DNA of 64,000 bases from Bugula neritina. Lineage: Eukaryota > Bryozoa > Gymnolaemata > Cheilostomatida > Bugulidae. Shown here one piece after another: positions 25,201 through 36,025 of this stretch. The position numbers and the translations under genes were made by a program. The DNA is taken from NCBI GenBank assembly GCA_964035545.1, contig OZ037767.1, positions 423,001 through 487,000 of the forward strand, given 5' to 3'. The notes below the pieces were generated by a model. That model had not been told where the DNA came from, made no database searches, and saw nothing but the letters and a program-made list of their open reading frames with translations. The stretch's first letter is position 1; every line of letters begins with the position of its first letter.

Positions 25201-28200
25201 GTCTGGTGCCGTTCACAAACACCTGCTTCTTTGCTCTACAATAATCCATTTTCTGTAGATACTATGTAGATACAATGTAGATACAATGTAGATATTCTGT
25301 AGATACAATGTAGATACTATGTAGATACAATGTAGATAAAATGTAGATACAATGTAGACACTACCTGTCAATCTTTGTCATTTTGCCGTACACAACGCTG
25401 ACCCAAGACCGGAGTGATATTCTCGCATAGTCATCATCTGTGTAGCAGAATTCTTTACTGAGAAGGTTTTCTCTGAGAGGGTCGGGGCCCAGTTCTCCTG
25501 GTAACCCATGAGGGGAGATTAGAACCAGGTTGTTGAACTTGAGATGAGGACTACAATGAAGTGAATATATACAGAGAGTATACAGAGTAGAGAGTATACA
25601 GAGTAGAGTATACAGAGTAGAGAGTATACAGTAGAGTATACAGAGTAGAGAGTATACAGAGTAGAGTATACAGAGTAGAGAGTATACAGAGTAGAGTATA
25701 CAGAGTAGAGTATACAGAGTAGAGAGTATACAGAGTAGAGTATACAGAGTAGAGTATACAGAGTAGAGTGTACAGAGTAGAGTGTACAGAGTAGAGTATA
25801 CAGAGTAGAGTATACAGAGTAGAGTATACAGAGTAGAGTATAATATACAGAGTAGAGAGTATACAGAGTATACAGAGTATACAGAGTAGAGTATACAGAG
25901 TATACAGAGTAGAGTATACAGAGTAGAGTATACAGAGTAGAGGGTATACAGAGTAGTGGGTATACAGAGTAGAGTATACAGAGTAGAGTATACAGAGTAG
26001 AGTATACAGGGTATACAGAGTAGAGAGTATACAGGTAGAGTATACAGAGTAGAGAGTACACAGAGTAGAGAGTATACAGAGTAGAGAGTATACAGAGTAG
26101 AGTATACAGAGTAGAGAGTATACAGAGTAGAGTATACAGAGTAGAGTATACAGAGTAGAGAGTATACAGAGTAGAGTATACAGAGTAGAGTATACAGAGT
26201 AGAGTATACAGAGTAGAGTATACAGAGTAGAGTATACAGAGTAGAGTATACAGAGTAGAGTATACAGAGTAGAGTATACAGAGTAGAGAGTATACAGAGT
26301 AGAGAGTACACCTACAAAGAATATAAACAGGAAGTGGCTCTTACCAGAACACTAAAGTCTCTAGAAAGGCCAGAGAGACGGTCGAAGCACCCACAATCAC
26401 AATCCTGGCATTTATAGCGACTTTCGGCTCTAAAGTCAGCTTCCTGTTGATGTGGCACAGAGCGTAAGGTTCCTTAGTCTAAACACATGAAAGTATGAGG
26501 AACTTAGTCTAAACACATGAAAGTATGAGGAACTTAGTCTAAACACATGAAAGTATGAGGCACTTAGTCTACACATGAAAGTATGAGGCACTCAGTCTAA
26601 ACCCATGAAAGTATGAGGCACTCAGTCTAAACACATGAAAGTATGAGGTACTTAGTCTAAACACATGAAAGTATGAGGTCCTTAGTCTAAACACATGAAA
26701 AATAAAAACAAATAAAAGTTGCAGAAAAATATTGCAAACTTTTAGTAGAATGTGGAATGCAAAGACTGCCGTGACAAAGCAATGTAGAATTGAATGGTCA
26801 GAAGTTACCTTCCTCTGTGATTGTATTTATTGTATAGTATAATGATACTGTGATGTATGGTAAGAAACTGAGCAGAAGTAGTGATGATGTCATACCTGTA
26901 GCACACGTTTAGATGGAGCTCTATCCTCAAGGACATCTAGAGGGTAAATAATTTGTCTCCTCGGCTTAACTGCTACCATTTCATTCATACAAGTCACCAT
27001 GGAGTGTGCAGATGCAAACTAAAATATATAATATAATATAATACAATATAACATACTCCAATATAATATAATATAATACTCACACAAGTTTATAGTCACT
27101 ATCCCTGTGAGAAACCCTGATAGAAAGGGTTTTTGTTAAAGCGGGCTAAGGACTTATTTAAATGAGGCACAGGAGCAATTATGACTGGATGCTCTTCCTA
27201 ACACCACCAATGGCCTTTGTCAGGGCTCAAACCCATGACCTTCGTGTATACCAGGCAAACGCTCTAACCCCTAGACCACGGCTGCTCCCCCAATATAATA
27301 TACTATAATATAGTAATATAATACAATATAACATACCCTAATATAATATACTATAATATAATACAATATAACATTATCCAATATAATATACTACAATATA
27401 ATATAATACAATATAAAATACTCTCATATAATATAATATAATATAGCATACTCTCATATAATATGAAATAATAAAACACCATATAATATAAAGTCACATT
27501 AGCATTACTTGAGCAGTTCATTGCAGCCAGTGATGACCTTTATCATAGCAAGCTTACCTCTGATTGGCTGAATGGAAGTAGCACGGGATAGTACAGTTTG
27601 CAAGCTTATCTCTAATTGGCTGAAAGGAAGTAACACTGGATAGTACAGTATGCAAGCTCACCTCTGATTGGCTGAAAGGAGGTAACACTGGATAGTACAG
27701 GCTGGTTTTATGAGTTTTTCTCAAGATCTCCTTTAAGAAGTACTTTGTGAAATGGTGGAATATTGGGTTGAGAGCGAAATGGTGAAGATGGCCATGCTCT
27801 GTCCTAGCATGGTGGTTGAAATAAATGAAGTCCTCTATGTTGTAGTGAGAACGTATGTACTCAATATCATACTCAGCTCTCAGCACTGCTACTCCAACCA
27901 CTTGCTGGTTTACCACAGCTACGTATGCTCTCAACTCTGTACCATCCTACAGCATATAGTGATATATAGTATATACTGTGTATAAGAGTATATACAGTAT
28001 ACAGTATATTATAGTAGTTAGTATATAGTATATACTGTATACTGTGTATAACTGTATATAATACAGTATACAGTATATTATAGTAGAATATATATACTCC
28101 TGATGTGGGAACAACTGATATAGCTATAATGCATACCGGATCGCGTTTGGCAGCATAATATTGAGCAATGTCAGCAAGCAGGTTCTCTTTGTGTGTCAAC

Positions 28201-31200
28201 GTTTCAACCAAACTTCTGATACTATCTTCATCTGCCGTGACAGCATCTCTCACTGTGAAGTCTCTACCAAATACACTTCATTTTAGCTCTATGTAAACTA
28301 TATATAGTAACTATACTATATATAAACTATATATAGTAATTATATTATACATAAACTATATACAGTAACTATATAATATATAAACTATATATAGCAACTA
28401 TATTATATATAAACTATATATAGTAACTATATTATATATAAACTATATATAGTATAGTAACTATATAATATATAAACTATATATAGTAACTATATTATAT
28501 ATAAACTATATATAGTAACCATATTATATATAAACTATACAATATATATATAGCAACAGAACTCTACGACAAAACAATAACCCAGCTGGTGGTAGTAAGC
28601 TCCCTTAATGATGACTCATGTGCATTTCCTTCCGATACACAAATGTTGAGAGCATCACAACATGGTTATTCATTACTGTGAATTTACTGACTATACTTGG
28701 CTGTGAGGTTGTTATGATGATCTCCGGATGTATATATACACTTCATTCAATGCATGCTGGTTGACTGGTAATTCAGTGGTCACGTGATATTTAGGGCTAA
28801 CATACACATCGATGTAAGAATATTGCCCAATCTAATGGAGAGGTTTATTGCATTTTTCTGCGTTACCATGGTGATTTATTAAACAGTTCTCTAAACTACA
28901 ACCATGCATGAAGAATTATGAGTAGATAAATGTGCGGTGACAAGCCTACAGGTTGTTGTAAGATTTAGACAGATGATGGGGTGTGAGTATTCTAACATGC
29001 TGTATAATCTATCTACATTATAGTATATAGTATATAGTATATAGTATATAGTATATAGTATATAGTATATAGTATAGTATGTATATAGTATATAGTATAT
29101 AGCATAGTAAGTATATAGTGTATAGTGTATAGTATAGTATGCATATAGTGTATAGTGTCCATAGACTTGGGTGGGAATAGAGAACTCAATGTTTATTAGC
29201 TCACATGATATAACACACAGAGTATACAACACAAGGTGGGTAGATTGAGGAAGAATATAAAACGTTTTAGTAGCTGCAATCATTTGGATATTAAAGTGGC
29301 CATTACCTACGTACCCTCCAACTTATACTCTCTCAGCTAGTAGCATGAAGTAACGCGTCTAATTCCAACTTCATAAATACAAGCAAAATTTCACACATTC
29401 TCTGTTTGATATGAGGAGGTACTGGTTCAGTGAGGATAACAAAGAGTTGTGAGGTCAGCCATACACTTTGTCTTGAATAGTACTTGGATAGTGCTGACAC
29501 TTTGTCTTGAATAATGCTGACACCTTGTCTTGAATAGTGTTGACACTTTATCTTGAATAGTGTTGACACCTTGTCTTAAATAGTGCTGACACCTTGTCTT
29601 GAATAGTGTTGACACTTTATCTTGAATAGTGCTGACACCTTGTCTTAAATAGTGCTGACACCTTGTCTTAAATAGTGTTGACACTTTGTCTTGAATAGTG
29701 CTGACAGTTGGGAGGCTCTCAATTGAGACAGCACCTTATTACCTGCACGAGACTAGACCTCTGTTATGTAATGATAAGTCGTCTGTTGAAACTGATTGAC
29801 CTGTAGATGTCCTACCAGAGCCCTGACTTGTATTCCTTTCTATATTTAGATTTTGTTAACAGAAGAAGATGACTACAAATACTTCATTCATGACTCAAGA
29901 TAGCATCACAAACTCACACAGTGTTACTTCACTAGCTTGTAACGCGACAGCGGAAACTCTATTAGATATATACACGCAGCACATCCCGGCTGTCCTCATA
30001 ACCAGCAAAGTTCTGCTGCCATTCTGGGTAGCAGTCGGCAGCGTAGGTAACATTCTCTCACTTCTAGTCTGGCTACAATCAACCATGAGACACAGCTCAG
30101 GCTTCTACTTGGCAGCTCTGGCGGTCTCAGACACATTCTTTCTTGTGTTTTATCTAGTCTACTTTATTAATTACAACACATCACTCTTAAACAGACCATA
30201 CATATGTCAATGGTTTGGTATCTCCTTCATGTCTGTACGTTTCATGTCACCTCTGTTTGTCTTGGCATTCACTGCTGAGCGATATCTGGTGGTTTGTCAG
30301 CCAGTCAGGGTGATCAACTGTCAGCCACTCAAGGTGGTCAACTGCTACCCACACCTGCACAGAAAGACCTCCATCACCATCGCTGGCTCTGTAATATTCT
30401 CATTTGCTCTCGGTGCTTCATATGGCTACTTTGTTAAAAGTTCCCCAGAGCATGGTTGTGACGTTCAGCCGGATATGATGTCATCCAGTGTGTGGACAAG
30501 GTTCACGTGGTCTACGGAGATGATAGTTTTTGGCATAGTGCCAATATCTATTCTCGTCTTAAATTGTCTGCTCATTCACAAAATCCGTCACAAACCAAAT
30601 ATATTAAAAGAAAGTTGGCACCAGAAGAATGCCAACAGAATATCTGCCTGCACTCTAACACTTCTTGGAGTATCTTTCTATTATATCTCGTCAACTCTAT
30701 TTATGACAATGGCGTTTATCTTGATCTACATGTACCAGCCCAGCCACCTTCACCTGAACTCTTGTCTGACTCAGTTTGAGATAGCTAACGACTCGTCGTG
30801 GCAGAAACATCTCAGATTTACTAGTTTTAAGATATTGACTGAATCCATTTGCCAGTCTCATTATGCGATAAACTTCTTCATATATATGCTGACGGGGAGT
30901 AAATTCCGTACAGAGTTCCACCGCATGATTAAAACTATGTTTTGCAAGGGAAGAGCACAGTCACATAATATGTCTTCTTTAAGTCAAACATAAACGAAAC
31001 CAACAGAAAATAGAACAAAACCGGTGCTCACTAATAGGTTCCATATTGAGGGCTTCTAGACGCTATGCATTGCTATGTTGACCATCTCACCACTAAGTTG
31101 GGCTACATGACGCAGTTCCTATAGCAGTTATGCAGCTGGCATAAAAGTTTTTCTTTTTTAAATAATAAAACACTTTATAGTTTATTTTGTAAACCGAATT

Positions 31201-34200
31201 AACATGTCATATCCTATTCAGTTTTTGTACTCATCGACTTAAACTGACTTAAAATGATGCCAACAGATATTTAATATAACGTCCTAACAGTTTATCTGTT
31301 ATACTATTCAACAGTACCACACATATATTAACTTCATCCAACAAAAATATAATGTCCTGGTACTTTACACAATAATATATAAATATAATGCGTTTTGTAT
31401 AATTTGATTTTATAACCAATTGTAGGCAAGCTGAATTTAACTCATGGAATGCTTCACTTAGAGTCAGTCAAAATTTGATTAAATGAAATTTCAATATTTT
31501 AATTTGAATCCCGCAATAGATTATCATTATATTACATCAGTTGATAGAAAGGACACTTTAGCCAACCATATTTCTACTCTGCAGAGTGAAAAGGACCTAT
31601 ATAGATAGATTAATATAGATTAGTGTTATTGTACCTGACAGACTTATATTAATTATAATGAGTGAAATACAAACGTTATGATTGGACACGCTGTGCCATC
31701 TTTTGACTAAGGTAAAGTTACTATGAAAATGACTTACTCAGTTAGTCCCATCTTGTGAAAGACGTAAAGCTCTTGAGACAAGTTGCTCGTGATTCGAGGA
31801 GTAACTCTGAGAAACTTCTGGAGGAGAGGGAACTCCGGGACGAGATGTGGAACCGTCATGACGGCAAACTCTTTGTCCGGTAGTCTGGCAAACGCCTCTC
31901 TCAGCAAGTCCAAAGACCTGGCAGGTAACGAGTTGTATCATAGACTGAGGATAGCACACACAATAATCAGAGTTGTCTCACCTATTCTCATACTTTTTAC
32001 TGATAGAAAATAATACAAATGATACAAACAATTGATATTATGGGTTGTTTACCCTAAACTATACTATGTGACTCTAGAACAGGGGTGGGCAACTGGTGGC
32101 CTCAGGGTGACCTGTGATCCTTTGCTCAATTGTAGTGGCTCTTTTAATGCTTAAGATAAGTAAAAACTGCTATATGCATTCTGATTAGCACAGTATAAGT
32201 TTGGTGAGAAATTACTTATTATAATAAAATTTAAAATCATGTGGCCATTTGAAGTTGCCCATTCCTGCTCTAGAATATAATACTTGATTAGAGTTGTCTC
32301 ACCTCATCTCGTATTGCTCATCAATACAGAAGAGCTGAATGCTGAATGCATTGGACTCTCCGTGGAACTCAGGCATGAAGCTATTGTTCACTTTCGGTAG
32401 CCTTGGTTCTTGTTTCTGCTCAGCAACGGGTTGCGGGGGCTCCTCCACAGCAGCCATTGAAGACTCTGGTTTCTCTATGACACTGGATGCTCTGCTAGTG
32501 GAGAGAGAGCCGCTCACATCTGACATGTAGTCCAGCATCTCTTCACTCAGCTTCCTCTGTATGGACAGTTCTTCCTTCTCCTTACTTTCCCCTGCAGTAC
32601 GGGACATCATATTCTGTATGTACTATATTATATTAGGTTACTGGTAGCCTGAGGTCTGGTAGTGCAGTATCACAAGGTAGGGTGGTGCTCACATACCTTT
32701 CTCATCTGCAGCCTGGGAAGAGACTTGGCTTTTAACAGATTTACTTGATTGCGGTTTGGATGGGACGGCTTCCTCTTCAACTACCACTAAAACAGCAACT
32801 AATTGTTACCATAGAAACATGACTCACTGGAGAAACATTGGAGTTATCACCTCTTATACTAACATCTTTGAAGTTAAACTAAAGTAAGAGACAATTAGAA
32901 TGCAAGCTGATCGCTGTAAGAGAAATATTCACCTTGTTCTGTAGGCAGAGAAGTGACATCATGTGGAGTATATTTACCTGGTTCTGCAGGTGGACAAGTG
33001 ATGTCATCTGGATGAGGTTTTCTTAACCCGTGAAGAGGTCCCAAATCAAAGCACTTGTTGAGCAGATCCAAGTTCACTTCTGTACAAAGACTCATAAATC
33101 CTACTGCTGTGCCTTCAATCTACAAGCATATTGTAACTTCTGACAGCAAAGAGTACATACCATACAAACAGTTTGTGCAGAGTTTACAAGGGCAGACAAT
33201 GTCTTAGAGTATATTCACTTGCTGAAACCTAGACTGTGTTAAGAAATACCCCCCTCCCATAATAAATGACTCACAATGAAAGCAGCTACTAAAAGTTATC
33301 TGAAACCAGCCGGTCCCTGGTTAAAGACAATAAAGTTCCCACCTTTACTATACACTCCCACAGCAAACAGCAGTTGCAACAGCTGAAACTACTTTTGACT
33401 GAGTTTAGAGTTATCTTATCACGTAGAATTGTCTCACCTCTGATACTAGGCAATGCATGGATTCATCCTGAGCCTCTATAAGCTCGGCAAGAAAGAAATC
33501 TCCGTAAGTGTTGGTCAGCATGTTGCTCTGTCTGTCAAATATCGGTGTGAGGTCATCATGGTCCTGCACCCTCGCCTGTCTCACGTGCAGCATCGGCACA
33601 AACTTGTCCCGCCCACAAGCAAACAGCACGTGAGTGTCAATCCCGGCAGACTCTGAGTCGGCCTCTATCGGAGTGAATATGTTGCTGAGAGATGCCTCTG
33701 TAACACACAGCATGTCTTCTGATTGGCTACTAAACATCTAAGAGTCGGTGTTCCTGGCCCCTAGTAAAGCTGCCAATAGGCTGCTAACCCCTTCCAGTCT
33801 TAAAGACTAGGTAACTCAGTCTAAAAAGCTATAATATGGCTGCAGAGTCCAAGAAAGCTCAAGCGTGAAGAGTAATCAATGCATTGCTAGCTCTATGAGC
33901 AGAAGTTAAGTTTTATATGCCAGAGTATAAGATGCTAGCCTCAACACTACGTCTGCCACCTAAGACTATATTTAAATGTTGAAAGCAGCTTTTAATAGTC
34001 TAAATACAATCTCTGGAAGAAATTAGCTAGCTCTAAGTATTATATATGCATATAGAATACTGCACTGGTCAAAGTACAGCTATGTTAGTACAGTATGTTA
34101 CCAGAATTACAATATTGAAAGAAGAAATATGCAAGTTTTAAACATCTCTACAGTAAAACTTACAACTATTAGAGTTTTAATCAACTCGGATGATCAAGAA

Positions 34201-36025
34201 ATTCTTACCTTTACTCAATCCATCTAAAATATGTCAACTAAACACATGATATGAGAGCAGAGCAGAATGTAGGCTGAAATATCTACTAACAAGGTCCTAT
34301 TTACACTAACCTATCTACTAACAAGGTTCTATTTACACTAACCTATCTACTAACAAGGTCCTACTTACACTAACCTATCTACTAACAAGGTCCTATTTAC
34401 ACTAACCTATCTACTAACATGGTCCTACTTACACTAACCTATCTACTAACAAGGTCCTACTTACACTAACCTATCTACTAACATGGTCCTACTTACACTA
34501 ACCTATCTACTAACAAGGTCCTACTTACACTAACCTATCTACTAGCAAGGTCCTACTTACACTAACCTATCTACTAGCATGGTCCTACTTACACTAACCT
34601 ATCTACTAACAAGGTCCTACTTACACTAACCTATCTACTAACAAGGTCCTACTTACACTAACCTATCTACTAACAAGGTCCTACTTACACTAACCTATCT
34701 ACTAGCAAGGTCCTACTTACACTAACCTATCTACTAACAAGGTCCTATTTACACTAACCTATCTACTAACAAGGCTATTGGTTGGTTATAAACATGTAGA
34801 TCAGCATTTCTATGTCCATCAGTCGTTATATTTATATATTTTATTATAGCCTATCTTTTAACAAAATCATATTCACTATAATTTGTAAGAGTAAATACAT
34901 TTGCTATTAATTTAAATTGATGACCGCTATTAAACCATCTATTGGTGCAAAATTTTACTAGACTTGATTATAATTATGTGTGTCAAATATTCAGGTCAAC
35001 CTACCAGGGTAACTAGACTTGGGTACAAGAAGGTAGATGTAATGTACTTCTGGTACAGCAGTGTAGACTGTGGTGATGATCTCCTTGGCAGCACCATGAG
35101 AGTATTCTCCCCTGTGAGAAGAAAAGATACTTTCTACAATAATGCATAGCTTAGTTCTTTGAACACCAATATCATTCAATAATTACTTTCCTATATAGAT
35201 TCAGACTGAAGACTCATTAAGCATAAATATAGCAGAATGTAAACGTGTATGAGCAGCTGAGGATAAGTTACTTTTCATACAAAAACTCTTGTTTTGCCAA
35301 AAGTAGGTAAACTTGATAGACATTACTACTTTAAATTCACAGACTGTAAATAATTGGGTAAAATATGTTTGTCAGCATTAACTAGAGAAGACAACCATGG
35401 CAACCAATTAGTAAGTAAACAAACCAACCTAGCAACAAAGAGATGCAAAAACAAAGTATTCAGACTGGTGGATGAAGATGTGTTATTGTAGCTGCTGTGT
35501 AACCAGTCCTCCCATTTGCCAGGGTCAACACCTCCTACGTTAGGGTAGTCAAGGAAGCATGCCTGTCCCATAATCTCATCATTCTGATTGATCAGAGTCA
35601 CAGCTAAGTTGGCACGCTCACTGTAACATACCACATTAGCAAATCCTTTACAAGCAAAATATTCTCACTGAAACAGCAAGTTCACATCCAAAGAATTACC
35701 TTAACTTAATTTTATGTAGAAAATATTTTATTTTATAAGTCACTCCTAATAAGCACGCAGACACCACACTGTCTCCATATGCAAAGTATACCTGCAACTT
35801 AAACTGCAAATTAAAAGAAGATGAAGTGATATAACAGATAGATTGTCATGGAGCTAAAATAAAAGTAAAATGCAACACTTACATAAGGTTGACAATGTTT
35901 AGACGCCCAAATACTTGTTCGGTGCTTTCGCTAACAAGTTTAGTGACAGCAAGTGCATCGACTGACTCTGTCCGTCTAGCGCTGACATACTGATCGGCAC
36001 CCATGTTTGTGGCCTTCCGAGACAT
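22234..36025 (-). CDS. CFAP61: Cilia- and flagella-associated protein 61, complete
   Basis: Axonemal protein of the calmodulin/spoke-associated complex at the base of radial spoke 3, needed for motile cilia and sperm flagella (family knowledge). 23 exons, 1247 aa (human about 1237). Exons, 5' to 3': 35883-36025, 35429-35620, 35005-35111, 33438-33697, 32978-33119, 32697-32786, 32303-32591, 31738-31917, 28137-28263, 27662-27946, 26896-27018, 26345-26478, 25365-25550, 25089-25235, 24774-24880, 24402-24514, 23979-24155, 23516-23734, 23275-23398, 22962-23164, 22723-22826, 22523-22613, 22234-22434. Landmarks: RRTES near the start, [39 protein letters not shown], the Rossmann-like ARIVIVGAS at about residue 669, [15 protein letters not shown] and the C-terminal HLPMYAKPG. 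Residues about 300-425 (exons 5-7) are a low-conservation Glu/Ser/Pro linker. Exon 5 has two in-frame donors 45 nt apart. Intron 8 hosts a GPCR gene on the opposite strand. Confidence 0.96.
23175..23320 (-). repeat. about 54-bp tandem repeat copying the CFAP61 exon 19 donor
   Basis: Three copies of GTACAAGGGGGATTACTC plus the donor region (exon ends at 23275). The second copy has CAG/AT in place of the donor GT, so it is dead. Confidence 0.9.
24237..24327. repeat. (GTGA)n microsatellite
   Basis: CFAP61 intron 16. It reads CTCA on the transcript strand, so these are not decoy donors for the gene. Confidence 0.95.
24625..24762. repeat. 19-bp AT-rich minisatellite (ATATATATTATAGCAAC)
   Basis: About 7 copies in CFAP61 intron 15. 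Confidence 0.95.
25252..25362. repeat. short repeat (TGTAGATACAA)
   Basis: About 10 copies in CFAP61 intron 13, ending at the exon 13 donor. Confidence 0.9.
25562..26312. repeat. 13-17-bp minisatellite (GAGTATACAGAGTAGA)
   Basis: Fills CFAP61 intron 12; about 50 irregular copies. It forms a long false open frame on the - strand that runs into real exon 13. Confidence 0.95.
26468..26702 (-). repeat. 30-bp minisatellite copying the CFAP61 exon 12 acceptor
   Basis: About 8 copies containing CATGTGTTTAG/ACTAAG on the transcript strand, the acceptor and first 6 or more nt of exon 12 (starts at 26478). Confidence 0.95.
27020..27080. repeat. AT-rich array (AATATAATAT), left of the SINE
   Basis: CFAP61 intron 10. 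It continues at 27292-27490, so the SINE seems to have inserted into it. Confidence 0.85.
27080..27291 (-). mobile_element. tRNA-derived SINE
   Basis: The 5' end on the - strand is GGGAGCAGCCG, followed by an A box (TGGTCTAGGGG) and, about 45 nt later, a B box (GGTTTGAGCCC), the arrangement of a pol III promoter. A conserved-looking tail domain (GTTAGGAAGAGCATCCAGTC) follows, of the kind shared by many animal SINEs. It is not a functional tRNA: the stems do not pair properly and a long tail is attached. The 3' boundary is approximate. Confidence 0.8.
27292..27490. repeat. AT-rich array (AATATAATAT), right of the SINE
   Basis: Same repeat family as 27020-27080. Confidence 0.85.
27555..27712 (-). 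repeat. about 64-bp triplication of the CFAP61 exon 10 end and donor
   Basis: Each copy has TACTATCC through CAGCCAATCAGAG plus the donor region. Exon 10 ends at 27662 (GTGAGC donor). The middle copy has AGAGATAAGC, so no GT. The outer copy has GTAAGC but in the wrong phase for exon 11. Confidence 0.9.
27950..28095. repeat. AT-rich array (GTATATACTGTATA)
   Basis: Irregular repeat in CFAP61 intron 9. Confidence 0.9.
28285..28560. repeat. about 25-bp minisatellite
   Basis: Unit contains AAACTATATATAGTAACTAT, self-complementary in part. CFAP61 intron 8. Confidence 0.95.
28561..29868. other. 5' flank of the nested GPCR
   Basis: Mostly unique sequence with arrays at 29018-29160 (TATAG) and 29455-29705 (23 bp, TGACACCTTGTCTTGAATAG). 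The GPCR promoter should lie here. A - strand frame ending at 29333 is discussed in the findings. Confidence 0.5.
29455..29705. repeat. 23-bp minisatellite
   Basis: About 11 copies of TGACACCTTGTCTTGAATAG plus 3 nt, 160 bp upstream of the nested GPCR start. Confidence 0.95.
29869..30993 (+). CDS. class A (rhodopsin-like) G-protein-coupled receptor, orphan
   Basis: Intronless, 374 aa, nested antisense in CFAP61 intron 8. Seven hydrophobic segments can be placed. Landmarks: N-glycosylation sites N4 and N25; TM1 GN (N61); TM2 LAALAVSD (D88); C113 at the top of TM3, partner of the second-loop cysteine; E137-R138-Y139 in place of DRY; TM5 proline (GIVPIS); TM7 NFFIY in place of NPxxY; then helix 8 (KFRTEF). 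The pattern resembles invertebrate neuropeptide receptors, but no ligand class can be assigned. Intracellular loop 2 carries a 24-bp in-frame tandem duplication (30295-30342) giving CQPVRVIN then CQPLKVVN. Lack of introns suggests either an old retrocopy or the usual intronless state of many GPCRs. Confidence 0.9.
   Translation: MTTNTSFMTQDSITNSHSVTSLACNATAETLLDIYTQHIPAVLITSKVLLPFWVAVGSVGNILSLLVWLQSTMRHSSGFYLAALAVSDTFFLVFYLVYFINYNTSLLNRPYICQWFGISFMSVRFMSPLFVLAFTAERYLVVCQPVRVINCQPLKVVNCYPHLHRKTSITIAGSVIFSFALGASYGYFVKSSPEHGCDVQPDMMSSSVWTRFTWSTEMIVFGIVPISILVLNCLLIHKIRHKPNILKESWHQKNANRISACTLTLLGVSFYYISSTLFMTMAFILIYMYQPSHLHLNSCLTQFEIANDSSWQKHLRFTSFKILTESICQSHYAINFFIYMLTGSKFRTEFHRMIKTMFCKGRAQSHNMSSLSQT
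30994..31737. other. 3' flank of the GPCR, unique sequence
   Basis: AATAAA at 31164-31169, 171 nt after the stop, is a likely poly(A) signal. Otherwise AT-rich unique intron sequence. Confidence 0.5.
32080..32267. mobile_element. hAT-type MITE with perfect 8-bp target duplication
   Basis: 188 bp in CFAP61 intron 7. The termini are CAGGGGTGGGCAACTGG and, reverse complemented, CAGGAATGGGCAACTTC. This is the typical hAT terminal motif (CAGGGGTGGGCAA) with a few mismatches. It is flanked on both sides by CTCTAGAA (32072-32079 and 32268-32275). It is too short to code, so it is non-autonomous. Confidence 0.9.
33739..34270. other. CFAP61 intron 3, unique part
   Basis: No gene or repeat seen. Confidence 0.7.
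34275..34778. repeat. 32-bp minisatellite
   Basis: About 16 copies containing AACCTATCTACTAACAAGGT in CFAP61 intron 3. The only sizeable array in the 5' third of this gene. Confidence 0.95.

Noticed and set aside
25361-26311. 316-codon Leu/Tyr/Ser-rich frame
   Set aside because: Its C-terminal part is true CFAP61 exon 13, but the rest is the intron 12 array.
27220-27291. functional tRNA gene on the - strand
   Set aside because: A and B boxes are present, but the cloverleaf stems are poor and a SINE tail follows directly.
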